Source: Lomentospora prolificans (taxonomy: Eukaryota; Ascomycota; Sordariomycetes; Microascales; Microascaceae). Taken from it: a stretch of DNA of 64,000 bases. Below the pieces are notes generated by a model. That model was not told where the DNA came from and made no database searches. It worked only from the letters and a program-made list of their open reading frames with translations. The position numbers and the translations under genes are program-made. The DNA lies in assembly GCA_029532625.1 (NCBI GenBank), contig JARFXM010000003.1, positions 4,154,001-4,218,000 of the forward strand, given 5' to 3'. Every line of letters starts with the position of its first letter. Within the stretch, counting starts at the first letter, position 1. Shown in pieces: positions 1 through 11,100 of this stretch.

Positions 1-1974
1 TCTCTGAGATTCTTTGGTGAATCATTATTCATCATCATCGAGACGGGCAATCGAAGGGTAGCGGTTGAGATCAAGGGGGTTTGGAACGCAAACTAGAACC
101 CCAGTTCCAGATCGGATAAATTCCTAGAGAGAAGCACGTCTTGGCTCACGCCCCGGGGGTCTGGCCAGCTTTCGCTGGCGGGAAGCGGGTTTTGTGTAGG
201 CTAATGGGAGGAGAGAAGCCCGGCCGGGAAAAGAAGCAGAGCCAAGATTTGGAACTAGAAGGGGGGGGGGTAAAGGAATGTTGTATATGTTATGGGCGAT
301 GTTTTTTTCTTTCCACAGGTTCTCTGAGTAATAGATTGTCTCCAGATTGAGAGAGCAAGCTTGCCATCCATATTGTGTCGAATTTCCCGGGAGCGGGAGT
401 GTTCAACAATGGTAAAAGCGATTCCGGGCCCAGCACTTTATGGTAGTGATGGTATCAAACGGAGAAGCTCTCGCCAAGGGTAGATGCTCAATGTAAAACA
501 GGGTGCCCAGGGGCCACGGTTTAGAGAGGTTCTAGAATTCTTGACAGCGAATGCAAATAAGAGCTCCTCATCAGGCTGAGCGACATCATCGAACCAACAA
601 GCGAGACACCAGAGCCTGGCAGTTCCTGTTCTTGGGCCTCGTGGAGATTTCGACGCGGCGGCTCAGGATCGCGCGGGGCGGCCCTTGCCTCTGGGTGCCA
701 GCCAGCTGCAGCTGCATATTGATCTGATTATTGGTTGTGGGTGCGTCCTCTATATAGCCAGCCGACATGGCCCTCAAGTCATAATACCTCTTATGATTAT
801 ATGTCGAGATGGAGGATATTATTGATGGTTCAAGGTGGAAGTGGTTGTGGCATTTCCAACGCTCAAGGCTTGCCATGTGATCTTTCCCTGCTTTCAGATA
901 TCGATCCTGGTTCGAACTGGGTCTACGAAAGAGCATTATCAAATGATCTCTTCCCTTCTACTTCGTAGAAACCAAGAATCCATTGGCACTTTGGCTATTA
1001 GCTCGAAGGGCCGAGGAGACTCGGGTGGCCAATCGCCAGCGGCTTGATCGAGCCCTGGCCTGGCCTGGCCCATCAACTAGATGGGACCCACCAAGCCATC
1101 TCTCAATGGATCGATCCCAGGGGCCCCATCATGATGCAGACTCCCACCGGAGTGCGCCGACGAGACTCTTGAGAGCTCAACTGTGGCTAACTATCAGTAC
1201 ACACGCTGGCTCTCGGACCAGCCAGACAGGGCGGGGTACCCGTCGCAACAGTTTTGGTGCCGTCTCTGGGGCATATGCGTGACCCTGCGTCGAGTCTGAT
1301 TTCCAGGAAAAGAGAAGGGGTTCCAAGCTGATGTGGCGCGTGTGGATCTCCGACGTCGAAACGTGGTCGATGATGCGACGCTTGAGCATCCCCCCGTGAT
1401 GTGATGGCAGCCGAGCAGTAGAGAGCACGCGCAAGAGGGAAGGGAAAAGGGAAAAAAAATTCACAAATTGAAGATCAGGACGATCCAGGGAAAAGAGATT
1501 GATTTTACGATCGACTTTTTCTTTTTTCCTTTTTTCTTTTTTTTTTTTTCAAAAAGAAAATCCCTCCCCATAACGGCGACGACAGAATGTTATTCTACGT
1601 CTCTTGCGATCCTTTTCAATAACCTATTATATCCGCCGCTACGAAGGTACAAGTAGCCTTTATTCGTTGAATCACTGCTCTCCGGAGCGAGCCCATTCAC
1701 CACCCAGCCGCGGCTTGGCATCTCCGAGACCTCGTTCCTCACCGAGCTTCTTTCGCGCCACCAGCGACATCAACCAGTCCCAAAGCCAGCGCAACACGAC
1801 GACAGCTGTCCGGGAACACGGAAAGTAAATACGGCGACCCCCAGTCGAGCTACGAGGCCTCGCCCGCTCATCTCGTGACGATAGCCGCCATTGATCCGCG
1901 CGCACCTTCGCACTCGACCCCCAGCAGACAAGAGAGGGACCGAAGGCACACACACCCAAACACACACGCACACC
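1..1974. other. Left flank and 5' region of the PGC1-like gene, no supported gene
   Basis: No ORF here has a recognisable product or convincing splice structure. The longest candidates (586-942 on the minus strand, 983-1282 on the plus strand) lack recognisable composition or motifs. A pyrimidine-rich, T-dominated tract lies at about 1517-1551 and a CA-rich stretch at about 1947-1973 sits directly before the ATG at 1975; both look like promoter or 5' leader sequence of the downstream gene. Confidence 0.5.
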
Positions 1975-2826
1975 ATGGTCCCGCGAGAAGCCAGGCCGCT
2001 GCTCGCAGCGGAAAGCGATCCGGAACTTCCAGGTAGGTCTTTTGCTCCTACCAGCTGAGACGGATATCTCGGAGCTCCTCCCCCGCCGCATACCCCGCCA
2101 GACGATGCGCTAACGAGGACGTCGCCCGTAGATCCATACTGGGCGCGTCAGTGGGAGATGACAGAGGTCGACCACCCCGTCACCGCGCCGCAGTGCATCG
2201 CGCATCGAGGCTACAAGGCGAAATACCCCGAGAACTCCATGGCCGCCTTCCGTGGCGCCGTGGCGGCCGGAGCCCACGCCATCGAGTCCGACCTGCACTT
2301 GACAAAGGATGGGGTTGTCGTGCTGTCGCATGTAAGCTTTTTCGAACCCGCCCATTTTTTTACCTGGGGTGAATGTATCATGAAGGGGCGGACAAACTTG
2401 TGGGAACGTGGTCGCCGCTGACTTTTGTGGGTTGTTTTTGTTCGCAGGACGGAACGCTAAAGAGGTGCTTCGGCGTGGACAAGAAGATTGATGATTGCGA
2501 TTGGGAATATATTAGCTCTCTCCGGACGTTACGGGCCCCGCATGAGCCGATGCCGAAGCTTTCTGAGCTCCTTGCTTTCTTGACCGAGGACGGACAGGAG
2601 AACGTGTGGTTGCTACTAGATGTCAAGGTGAGCCTCGCAAGATAACCCCCCTCCCCCCCCTTTCCTCCCAGGGGGGTCCCCAAGATCAGCGGGACTGACA
2701 GGCTTCTCCAGCTCGACGACGACTGCGAGGAACTAATGCGCAGGACGGCCGATACCATCTCCGCCTGCCCCCAACGCAACGCCAGACCCTGGAATGAAAG
2801 GATAATATTTGGCTGCTGGAACGTAC

Positions 2827-2863
<37 letters not shown>

Positions 2864-3474
2864 AACCTCTTCCCTCGTCTCGTCTCGTTCCCTTACCGCT
2901 AACGCCTTTCTAGCAAGCCTACATCGCCAAAGCCCGAGCCTTCCTCCCCACCTACCCCCTCGCCCACATCGGCTTCTCTCTCCCCTACGCCAATCGCCTC
3001 CTCCCCGCCCACCCCAACCTCTCCTTCAACATCCTCCAAATCGTCCTCGCCGGGCCCCTCGGCCCCCGCTTCCTCCTCTCCGCCCGCTCCTCCCGCCGCC
3101 CCGTCTTCGCCTGGACCGTCAACCGCGAGCGCTGGATGGAATGGGCCGTCCGAGCCCGCGTCGACGGCCTCATCACCGACGACCCGGCCCTCTACCTCGA
3201 CGTCTGCGCCCGCTGGCTCCGCGAGGAGTCGTCCAGGTGTCGCGCCGAGTCCGAATCCGCCTCCGCCTCCTCTTCCGGTTCTCCTCCTGCCCCTGCCGCC
3301 GCCGCCGTCAGAAAGACCGCGCGCTTCGGCAAGAGGAGGGGCCTCGTGAGCGATGCACTCAGCCTTGTCGGCCTGCTTTGCATGAATCTTCTTGCCGCGG
3401 CCCTGGCCGTGCTGTTCACCGTTACGGGGAGATATGATCAGGTTACGACGAAGCCGAGGGCGAAGACGCGGTGA
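1975..3474 (+). CDS. PGC1: Glycerophosphodiester phosphodiesterase, Pgc1-like, tail-anchored
   Basis: Predicted 369-aa GDPD-family enzyme. In yeast the family member Pgc1 is a phospholipase C that degrades phosphatidylglycerol. Exons: 1975-2032, 2132-2331, 2448-2627, 2712-2822, 2914-3474; all junctions keep frame. The GDPD signature is clear: IAHRG with His44-Arg45, the E71-S-D73 metal-binding pair, and SHDGTLKR with His86, whose codon is the last of exon 2. A TIM-barrel-like body ends with VDGLITDDPALYL. A single hydrophobic helix near the C-terminus (about residues 330-352, LVGLLCMNLLAAALAVLF) is followed by a short basic tail, as in tail-anchored Pgc1. The last exon is very C-rich. The start was chosen because it sits after the CA-rich leader and gives a short N-terminus before the catalytic motif. 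Family assignment is firm; the exact lipid substrate is inferred from yeast. Confidence 0.88.
2829..2861 (+). repeat. (CT)n microsatellite inside an intron
   Basis: An uninterrupted CT dinucleotide run begins a few bases after the 5' splice site of the fourth intron of the PGC1-like gene (intron 2823-2913). It lengthens the pyrimidine content of that intron and is likely to be length-polymorphic. Confidence 0.85.
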
Positions 3475-4124
3475 TTATTACCATGGCGCCCGCGGAGGGG
3501 GAGAAGGGGTAGAGCGGGACGCGGAAAGGAATGTCTTGCGCATTTGGGATCGGCGAGCGGTATATTGTAAGGATGCCGTTCCTACCTGAGGAGTCTCCAA
3601 CTGGCTACATATGGGAGGGCGACCGGGTTGGCAAACGGTGTACATGGAGTCTCTTGTCTATATTTGGGTTCTGCGGCCTTGCCGTAGGCGTAGCAAGTGT
3701 CATGCTACACCAGTCAAACTTTAATGGGAATGTGCATGATAGATGGGAGAGTAGGGGTTTCTGGGGTTTCACAGCCGGATTGGACTGTTAGTTACGGTTT
3801 TCTATGGCATAGTAGCGTTTCAATCATTTAAATTCTCGGGTTCGCTTCCCGAGGTTTTCTTTTAGCATTTCCTGTGATTTCTAACCGAATATGGTGCCAA
3901 GCATCTTCTGCTTTCTTTCTTTCGTGTATTCCTCGTCCCCGGGATGGATCGTCTAGTTTGATACTTCAGAGCGTACTGATCTAAGAAGAAGAAGAACCAA
4001 AGATGAGAATAATAAACAAGTGATGCGAAACTAAGATCACCTGCGCAGAAACCGTCCCGTTGATGCCAAACGAACCAAACTTGAACCCATCTGAGTAGAA
4101 TATAAACCCGATGCTTTTCCCCGC
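3475..4124. other. Convergent 3' intergenic region, no gene seen
   Basis: The region separates the convergent stop codons of the PGC1-like gene and RTF1. It should hold the 3' UTRs of both. A perfect short hairpin with a TTCG-containing loop lies at about 3833-3852; see the findings. No coding signal was recognised. Confidence 0.55.
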
Positions 4125-6350
4125 CTAATCAATCTCAACATCGATCTCGAGATCAAGAGATGCAATGATGTCGTCGTCCATGAGCGGTTTATGCACGGTG
4201 GGAATGCCCTTGTTCTCTGCATACTTTTGCTCCTGTAACTTGGCAATCTGCGGCAGGACCTGCTTCTGAGAAGAGGACTTGGGCGTGCCGTTAGGCGTAC
4301 TTGCTCCGCTATTAGGCGTCGAACCCGTCTTGGGTAGGTTGTCTTTGAAGTCGTGGACAAACTTAGCTCTCGTCCTAAGTCGCTTTGACAGATCATCCTG
4401 TACAGCCTCGCCGCGCGCCAGCTTCTGCTCAATTTCGCGCGCTCGCTGCCTCTCTTGGAGTTGGGCACGCCTCACTTCTTCGTTGTTGCGTCGACGGATA
4501 TCAGCATTAAGCTTTGCCAAACGATCTTGTTGGTTTGAAGAGAGCCCGCTTTTCTGAGGGGTAAGGGAAGTCCTGAATGCTAGACCCGCGGCCTTGCCGA
4601 GGCTATCTAGTTCAGCCTGTAGCTGGTTTGCCAAAATGGGGTTGTTCGCTGCTTTGGCATCTTCAACAGCCTTGACCAGCTTCTCCCGCGCCTCGGGGTC
4701 ATACTTCTTGCGCAGTAGATTCTTCTTCTCAACCATGCTAGTGATTTCATCGTTGGTGAGGCGATAGGCAACTAAAGCACGCAGCTCATCAAGTTTCTTA
4801 TCCAAGCTTGACTTCTTGGGGACGGTGAGGCCGCGTTCTCGAAGCACTTTCTTGTAACGCTCAAGCTCTTCCTGAATACCAACACACATTAGCAACTTAC
4901 ACTAACCATTTATACCATGTTATAAACATAATAGAAGTGCATACCTCTGTAAATTTCCCACTCGACATGGCGATGAAAGGGTAGTGTTCTGTCTTGGAGC
5001 CAATGCCAGCGAGGACGTGTTGGTCGGTCACAAACTGTTTCTGACCAGAGACGTCTGCCATAGCATACGCCTTTCCACTGGTGAATCCTGCGACATAACT
5101 GTTAGTGTGGCCCAAAAAGTCTATTGGCAAATGACGGGAAGCGTACCCTTGATGCAGACCATATGGTACTGTTGCTGGCCCCCCACGGGTTTTCCCAAAA
5201 CACGAACGTAGCAATCGGTTAATGCTTTCTCGAAACCCGGCTTGAAGCAGACCTCGGCAAAGTTATTCCTACTAATGCGCAGGCGCTCAAAGTCTACCAA
5301 CTGGGCTTCAACATTGCGAGTCTCGCGCTCGGGGCTCCTGCGGCGATCGTCTCGGTCTTCCTCGTCTTCATCATCATAACCGTAGTCACGGTCCCGCGAC
5401 TTGGTGGGCGTGGGCTTCTCGCGCTGGCGCTCGCGATCTTCTTCACGGCGTCGCATCCGATCGTTCTTTTCAGCTCGGGCGCGACGAAGGGTGTCAATAC
5501 CTGAGCTAGTCTCTCCAGCTCTTGTACGGTCAATTCTAGTGCGCTGGCGCGATGACTTGCGTTGATCATCGAGATCGGCGTCGTCCGCAGAACGCTTGCG
5601 ACGTTGTTCTTTCTCTTTCTCTTCGGCGGCGGAGACGAGTTGGCGAAGCATGCGATTCTGCTTAAAGCGTTGGTTCTCCTCACGACGCTCTGCTAAGATC
5701 GTTTCTCGCTCGACTTCCCTCATTCTGGAAATCTCCGCCTTTTCCGCCAAGCTAACATAGAGGCCCTCGATCGGATACTTCTCCTCCAGGTCGTCATTCC
5801 CCCCATCGTCTCGTTGGGGTTCGGCGTCAGAGTCTGACTCGTCCATTGGGGCTGACTTAAGTGAACTCGGTGATGAAGGAGCAGAAGATCTGTGGAGTTG
5901 GCAAGTATTTGGTCAGCAACGGAGAACTTTTCGGAGACGTGGAATGGTCAGGTCAGGGTCGGTGAACTAGCGAACGCGAAGAGACCAACGTGAAGAGACC
6001 AATGTGCTGCTGAAGTTGACCCGGCCAAGCCGTAATGGACGCCGTAACAGCGGATGGAGGTGGCAAACGACCGTGGCAGGCGCGGTGGGTGAGGCGAGGG
6101 GGTCATTAGGGACCTAGGAGAATTATGAGACTTACGCTTCACCCTCCTCTACCTCCCCATCATCATCAGAATCGTCGCGCCTTCCTCTACTTGTCGGGCC
6201 CTTAGAGTCTGGTTTCCTCCTGCCAGAGCCGCTCTCTGACCCTGACCTGTCCGCAGGCTCAGGAGAGAGAGAAGCCTGCCTGCTCTCGTCGCCCGACTCA
6301 TCCTCGTCCGAACCGGCTAGCGCCAAAAGTTCATCATCGATATCCGCCAT
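4125..6350 (-). CDS. RTF1: RNA polymerase-associated protein Rtf1 (PAF complex)
   Basis: Predicted 615-aa subunit of the PAF1 transcription elongation complex, which promotes histone H2B ubiquitination and travels with RNA polymerase II. Exons on the minus strand: 6350-6136, 5889-5147, 5087-4945, 4871-4125; phases close exactly. The N-terminus is acidic and Ser/Asp-rich (MADIDDELLALAGSDEDESG), followed by a basic, charged segment. The Plus3 domain spans roughly residues 278-390 (FERLRISRNNFAEVCF through YVRVLGKPVGG and AMADVSGQKQFVTDQHVLAG), which binds Spt5 in characterised homologues. A long charged coiled-coil-like region (QERQRAREIEQKLARG) and an acidic end follow. Yeast Rtf1 is 558 aa, so the length fits. 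It is divergent from COQ7 across about 620 bp. Confidence 0.92.
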
Positions 6351-6970
6351 GACTTTATAGTATTTGTCCCTGATAAAGACTGAGACACGAGTTTCTTAGC
6401 TCCAGTGCTTAGCCAAGAGGGGAGTCACTTCGGAAAAGCCCAAGGACGAGGTGGCGCGTTCGGATGATTTCGCGTCGCGGCTTTCAAGATGGGAGTGCAC
6501 TAGCGTGGTAGCGAGGGGAATTGGGCTTGCGGAAATCTAGAAGAAAAATGGCGGTAAGGCACAAGCTTTCGGGAGGGAAGACCTGAGGACCAGCGATTGG
6601 TGTCACAGAGGACGGTTGCGGAGGGCAGCGGCGAAAGTAGGGAGTTGCGCAGCCCTTCGAACTCCAACTATGATCTCGTCGTCGGCTGTGGGTCCTGCAT
6701 GCCTTGGAACGAAATCCTTGATTATGTAATTCCCCGTTTTTCCAGATTCCTCTCTTCCCGAGGTGGCCTTTCCACGGTAAAATTTACGTTTAATGGCATA
6801 ATGCAATAATCCGAGTTTTCCTCCAATCTCGGGGAATCGAACCACTCGGATCTACAGCCGCGTTTTACATTTCCATGAGAGCTGCCCTCCCTGAATTTGT
6901 GGACGGGGCTGGTTACCTATATACGCGGAGATCCGAATTGATTCCAGCTATTCCCCAGAACCTATCTGAC
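6351..6970. promoter_or_regulatory. Divergent promoter region of RTF1 and COQ7
   Basis: About 620 bp lie between the two start codons, so both promoters must be here. An in-frame upstream ATG for COQ7 at 6875 exists, but the 6971 start gives a much better mitochondrial presequence. No distinct TATA box was assigned. Confidence 0.5.
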
Positions 6971-7772
6971 ATGGTCGCTCCCAAGGCTCTCATTCGGCCC
7001 CGCGCCGTTTATCGAGCCTGCGATCAGCTAGCTAGCTCGACCTCTCGATCTGCCCGCTTCCTCTCTGCGTCGCCCCTGCGACCCGCAAACCCTACCGATG
7101 GCGCGGCCAAAGATGTACCTAAGCGCAAGCCCCTAACGAAGGAGCAACGTGACTTCCTCTCCTCTGCGGTACGGACGATCCCCCCTCGCCACAAGCCGAC
7201 GTCTGCACTACGAGAGACTAACAAGCCGGGCGACCTAGCTTCGCGTCAACCAAGCTGGCGAGCTCGCCGCGACTCTCATCTATACGGCCCAAACGCCTCT
7301 AATTGTTTCTAGACAACCCCACCTACGACCTCTAATGAAGCACATGTACGATCAGGAAGAGGGCCACCTCAAAACCTTCAACGAGATGATAGCGAAGCAC
7401 CGCGTCCGCCCCTCTGCTCTCTACCCTCTATGGCAGGTCATGGCCACGGGCCTTGGCTGGGGTACCGCCATGATGGGTCGTGAAGCGGCCATGGCCTGCA
7501 CGGAGGCTGTAGAGACGGAGATTGGCGACCACTACAATAGTCAGATCCGCACCCTTCTCGAGATGATATCCGAGTGGGAACGTGATGGATACGACGTTGG
7601 TGACGAGTTTAGGACGCTACTGAGCACATTAAGAAGGATACGGGATGAAGAACTCGAGCATCTCGACCACGCGGTGGAGCACGATGCCAAGAAGGCCGAG
7701 CCGCACTGGTTCCTAACAGGTGTCATTCGTCTTGGCTGTAGGGGAGCAATCTGGGTTAGCGAGAAGGTATGA
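6971..7772 (+). CDS. COQ7: 5-demethoxyubiquinone hydroxylase, mitochondrial (Coq7)
   Basis: Predicted 243-aa di-iron hydroxylase of ubiquinone biosynthesis (hydroxylates demethoxyubiquinone) at the mitochondrial inner membrane. Two exons: 6971-7168 and 7239-7772, with a 70-nt intron holding a GACTAAC branch sequence. Splicing joins FLSSA to LRVNQAGELAA, restoring the family motif that unspliced translation loses. Iron ligands are visible: E74 in QAGELAA, E106xxH109 in DQEEGH, glutamates in TEAVETEIGDH, and E204xxH207 in DEELEH. The N-terminus (MVAPKALIRPRAVYRA, then SSTSRSARFLSASPLRP) is Arg/Ser-rich without acidic residues for most of its length, as expected of a mitochondrial presequence. 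Yeast Coq7 has 233 aa. Confidence 0.95.
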
Positions 7773-8195
7773 TCCGGGAGAAGGAAGGATCAACGTGTAT
7801 ATTTGTACAGTACAGAAAGAAGGATAGAATCTGTGTACTTTAGAATCGAGAAACAGGAAAGTAAAAGGCAACAAAGGAGAATGGTAGGACCAAAGGCCAC
7901 TAGAATGATGGAAATGCTGCTTCAACGCAAAAAATGCCTATTTTACCCTTCGCCAAAAACAGACTTGATGAGTGCTGGTTATGATATAGGCCCAAGGAAA
8001 CTCCCAGTAATGCTAAAATGCCCTCCTAGAAGAATGATATTCAATAGTTCATATTAAAATGTATAGGTGGTTGAACTGCTGTCTCCTGTACTCCGCTTCC
8101 ACAAGTGGTATTACATATAAGGTGTAACACGATTAGGTACTGCCAGAATTGTTAGCATATCCATTTCAACACGCGGGAGCCAAGCCAGTAGCTTA
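7773..8195. other. Convergent 3' intergenic region, no gene seen
   Basis: An A/T-richer stretch between the COQ7 stop and the phospholipase D stop. It presumably contains both 3' UTRs. The short ORFs in it show no recognisable product. Confidence 0.55.
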
Positions 8196-11100
8196 CTAGA
8201 TGCTGATCGGCGCCATTCCATCGAGGTGGTAACCCCAGTTGTTATTACTCTCTTCGGTTACCAACCAGTCATAGGGGAATTGAACAATGTTGCCCCTTGT
8301 GAGACTCAGAAGATCTTCAGCCTCATCTTTCGTAAGAACATCCTCAAACGCTACGCCTCGACGGCTAGTCTTGGTTGTTCCCCGGCGACGACGTCTCATG
8401 GACCCCACATTGTTGTGCACAGACGCTGACGTGTCGCGAGAAGCCGGCTTCTCTAAAGGCAGGAAAGTAGTTCGCCGTTTTTCCTTCACAGGGTCAAGGA
8501 ACCTAGTAGTCTGGGGAGTCTGCTGCTCGAGTGCAGGGAAGGGCACATCTCCAGCTGGGAAAATGGGGGATAGCTGCTCTTGAGAGTGAGCGGTGTGGAT
8601 CTTCTCCAAATCTACACCTAAGCTCGGCCGCCCCTTGGGACCCTGTTCACCCTCGGTCTCGGTAAGGGCCCTCTTCTCATCTACTTCGGTCTCTTCATCA
8701 ATCGGTATAACGATGGCAGGGTTGGAGTCAGCAGGCGGCGAAGTGACTTTTTCAGGGACCTGTTCAGGCGCGGTAGGTCCGTTCGAACCCTTACTTTGAG
8801 GCTTTGCCGTTTTATTGAGGTCCGCTGTTTGGCTTAAGTGAAACTTCTTCGCATATGCGCTGTAGTCCTGGTACTCAGGCCACGTCTTCACTTCAGAATC
8901 CGGCATGCACCGGAAAACTTCACGGTATAACCGAGTGTTATTCTCCGCAGTCCTGTTCCAAACGTCTTCGAGAAAGCTAGAGTTGAGAGGATCTCGCATG
9001 CAGTCTTTGTCAATATATGCAAGCTTGATCTCGGCGGCAAGCGGGTGTGACGACTCGCCTCCGACCATCCCATCGTGTTCAGGGAGCGCCGGAGGACCGC
9101 CGATATCCGTGTCGTCGACAGCTGGGAGACTGGGGAGCTGACTTGCTCGGGGCAGACCGAGCTGCTCGGTAGTACGGCGGTTCAGGGCCGGTACCGGTGG
9201 CAGACGATCACCGACATCAGGTAAACCGATCTCACTATGACGGCTGGTAGAGCGGGGTCGCGGGTGGTGGTGATGGTGGTGCAGCTTCCGAGGGCTATCA
9301 AGGGTGCCCTTGCCTTCCGGCCAGATATTGTGGACCAAGACCTCGCGACCATCCACAATAACGGAGTCTCTGCCTTCGTCGATGCCAAGCTTGGCTGCCG
9401 CCTTCCACTGGTCCTCACCAAACCCGGCAACCTCACGCTCATGGTCCACATTACCAGTGATACGCGGATCATAATCGACCTGTTTGCCCTTGCTATGGAC
9501 GCTGCTTGTAGCGTCATCGTCGACTGGGGCCTCAGCATCACGGTTGAAACTGCGGAGTTGCATCAAAGGAGGTCGCTTGGAGACGGACTGCTCTCCAGAA
9601 GACCGGGGACTTTTCCCATCCTCGTAGATGTGGTCCATATCTTGCTCGAACTGGGCCTGTTGGCTCAATTCAGCCTGCTGATCTGACAAAATCTGTCGCT
9701 CCTCGGCCTCAATCTCGTCAACATCAAGGCCTAAGTGCTCTCTCATTAGGCGCATGCGCAAAGTGTGAGCGAATCGGGAAACTTGATACGGCTGTCCAGC
9801 CATTGTCGACCAAATCATATCTGTGTCTCGAACGATAGCAGCAACTTCGGAGTCTCTGTTTCCAAGCATAGATCTCTCATTGATGTTGGCCGAGCCAATG
9901 AGAGCCACCCTGTCATCAGCGATGATGATCTTGGCATGGATATATAGCTGTTCAGTAACCAACACATCATGCTGAAGCTTCCCCCACTTTCTAAGACTGT
10001 AGAACTGAATATAGTCTTCTGGATCAATTCCGACGGCGCGGAGACGCTCGAAAATGGATCCCTCACCACGGCAGATGCTCCTATATTGAAACTGAACGAT
10101 TAGACGAACACTCATGCCGGGCTGTTCATCCACTGTACTCTCGAATCCGGGCATCAAGGGGATGAGAATGAAACATTTCCAGTCATCCTTGTTTTGGTAG
10201 GCACGAATGATACGGTCTACAAGGGCATCGCCTATGCGATTGACGACCTTTGTGTTGTATGCCTGCGTGCTGGTAACGAAAAATTGGTTCTCGATATAAA
10301 CGAAGTGTTCCGAATCCTCAATCATCTTGACGTAAGCATTTTGAATGCTAACCTCCGGTTCATCAATGCCAAGGGACCACTGGGCTGCGGAACGCAGAAT
10401 CTGGACCTCACAGGTACCGGAGAGACCCATGTCCCGGAACTCGTCAGGTCTCGCGTCAGGGGGGGGGAGCAGGAAGGGCAGCGCTCGAGTTGGCTTGCGG
10501 CCTCGGCGTAGATAGTTCCATCGCTGGACGAAGTGGCGGGTGAGATCGCGCGCGGGCTGGCCGGCTAACTGCATTCCGACATCATGCCAGGGCATTCGGG
10601 GAGTAAGCCTACGGTCATACATATCCTCATAAGGCTGGTGAAGGCGGAAGAAGTCGTGAACTCGAGGGTTAGAATAATCCTTGCCAAGGAACACTTGGCA
10701 GTTTCCGGGGTTGGTGGGACGGCCACCCTCCTCAAATCCTGTGGGTCTATCGTCGTTAAGCGGATGCTGAGGACAGTCCCAACGGCCGAAGCAGAGATCG
10801 ATACCCCCCAGGAAGGCAACATCGTGATCTACAATGCACAGCTTCTCATGGTGAGCAAAGAATAGTTGGTTCTTCTTGAGTTGGTTGGGAGAGCGTTGGA
10901 CGAAGATGTTCGGGTGCAGATTATGCAGCGAAATCTTGGTGTACTCCGAATCTATGGGTATCGCTGATTCAACATTTCGGTACACAATGACAAAAATCTT
11001 GACACCTTCACGTGCCTTTCGCTGGAGGAGCCGGTCTAGTCGCCATTTTTGGCTAATCGCCGCAGGACGGCGCATGTAAAGCTCAGGACTTAGCCACCAA

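Noticed and set aside
586..942. 118-aa minus-strand ORF near the left end
   Set aside because: No motif, no splice extension and overlapping ORFs on the other strand.
3803..3853. Possible tRNA gene (A-box-like and B-box-like motifs)
   Set aside because: D-stem and acceptor stem do not pair and the boxes are too close; only a T-arm-like hairpin exists.
6818..6866. Possible minus-strand tRNA (B-box-like GGTTCGATTCC)
   Set aside because: T-stem has two mismatches and no matching acceptor stem lies upstream.
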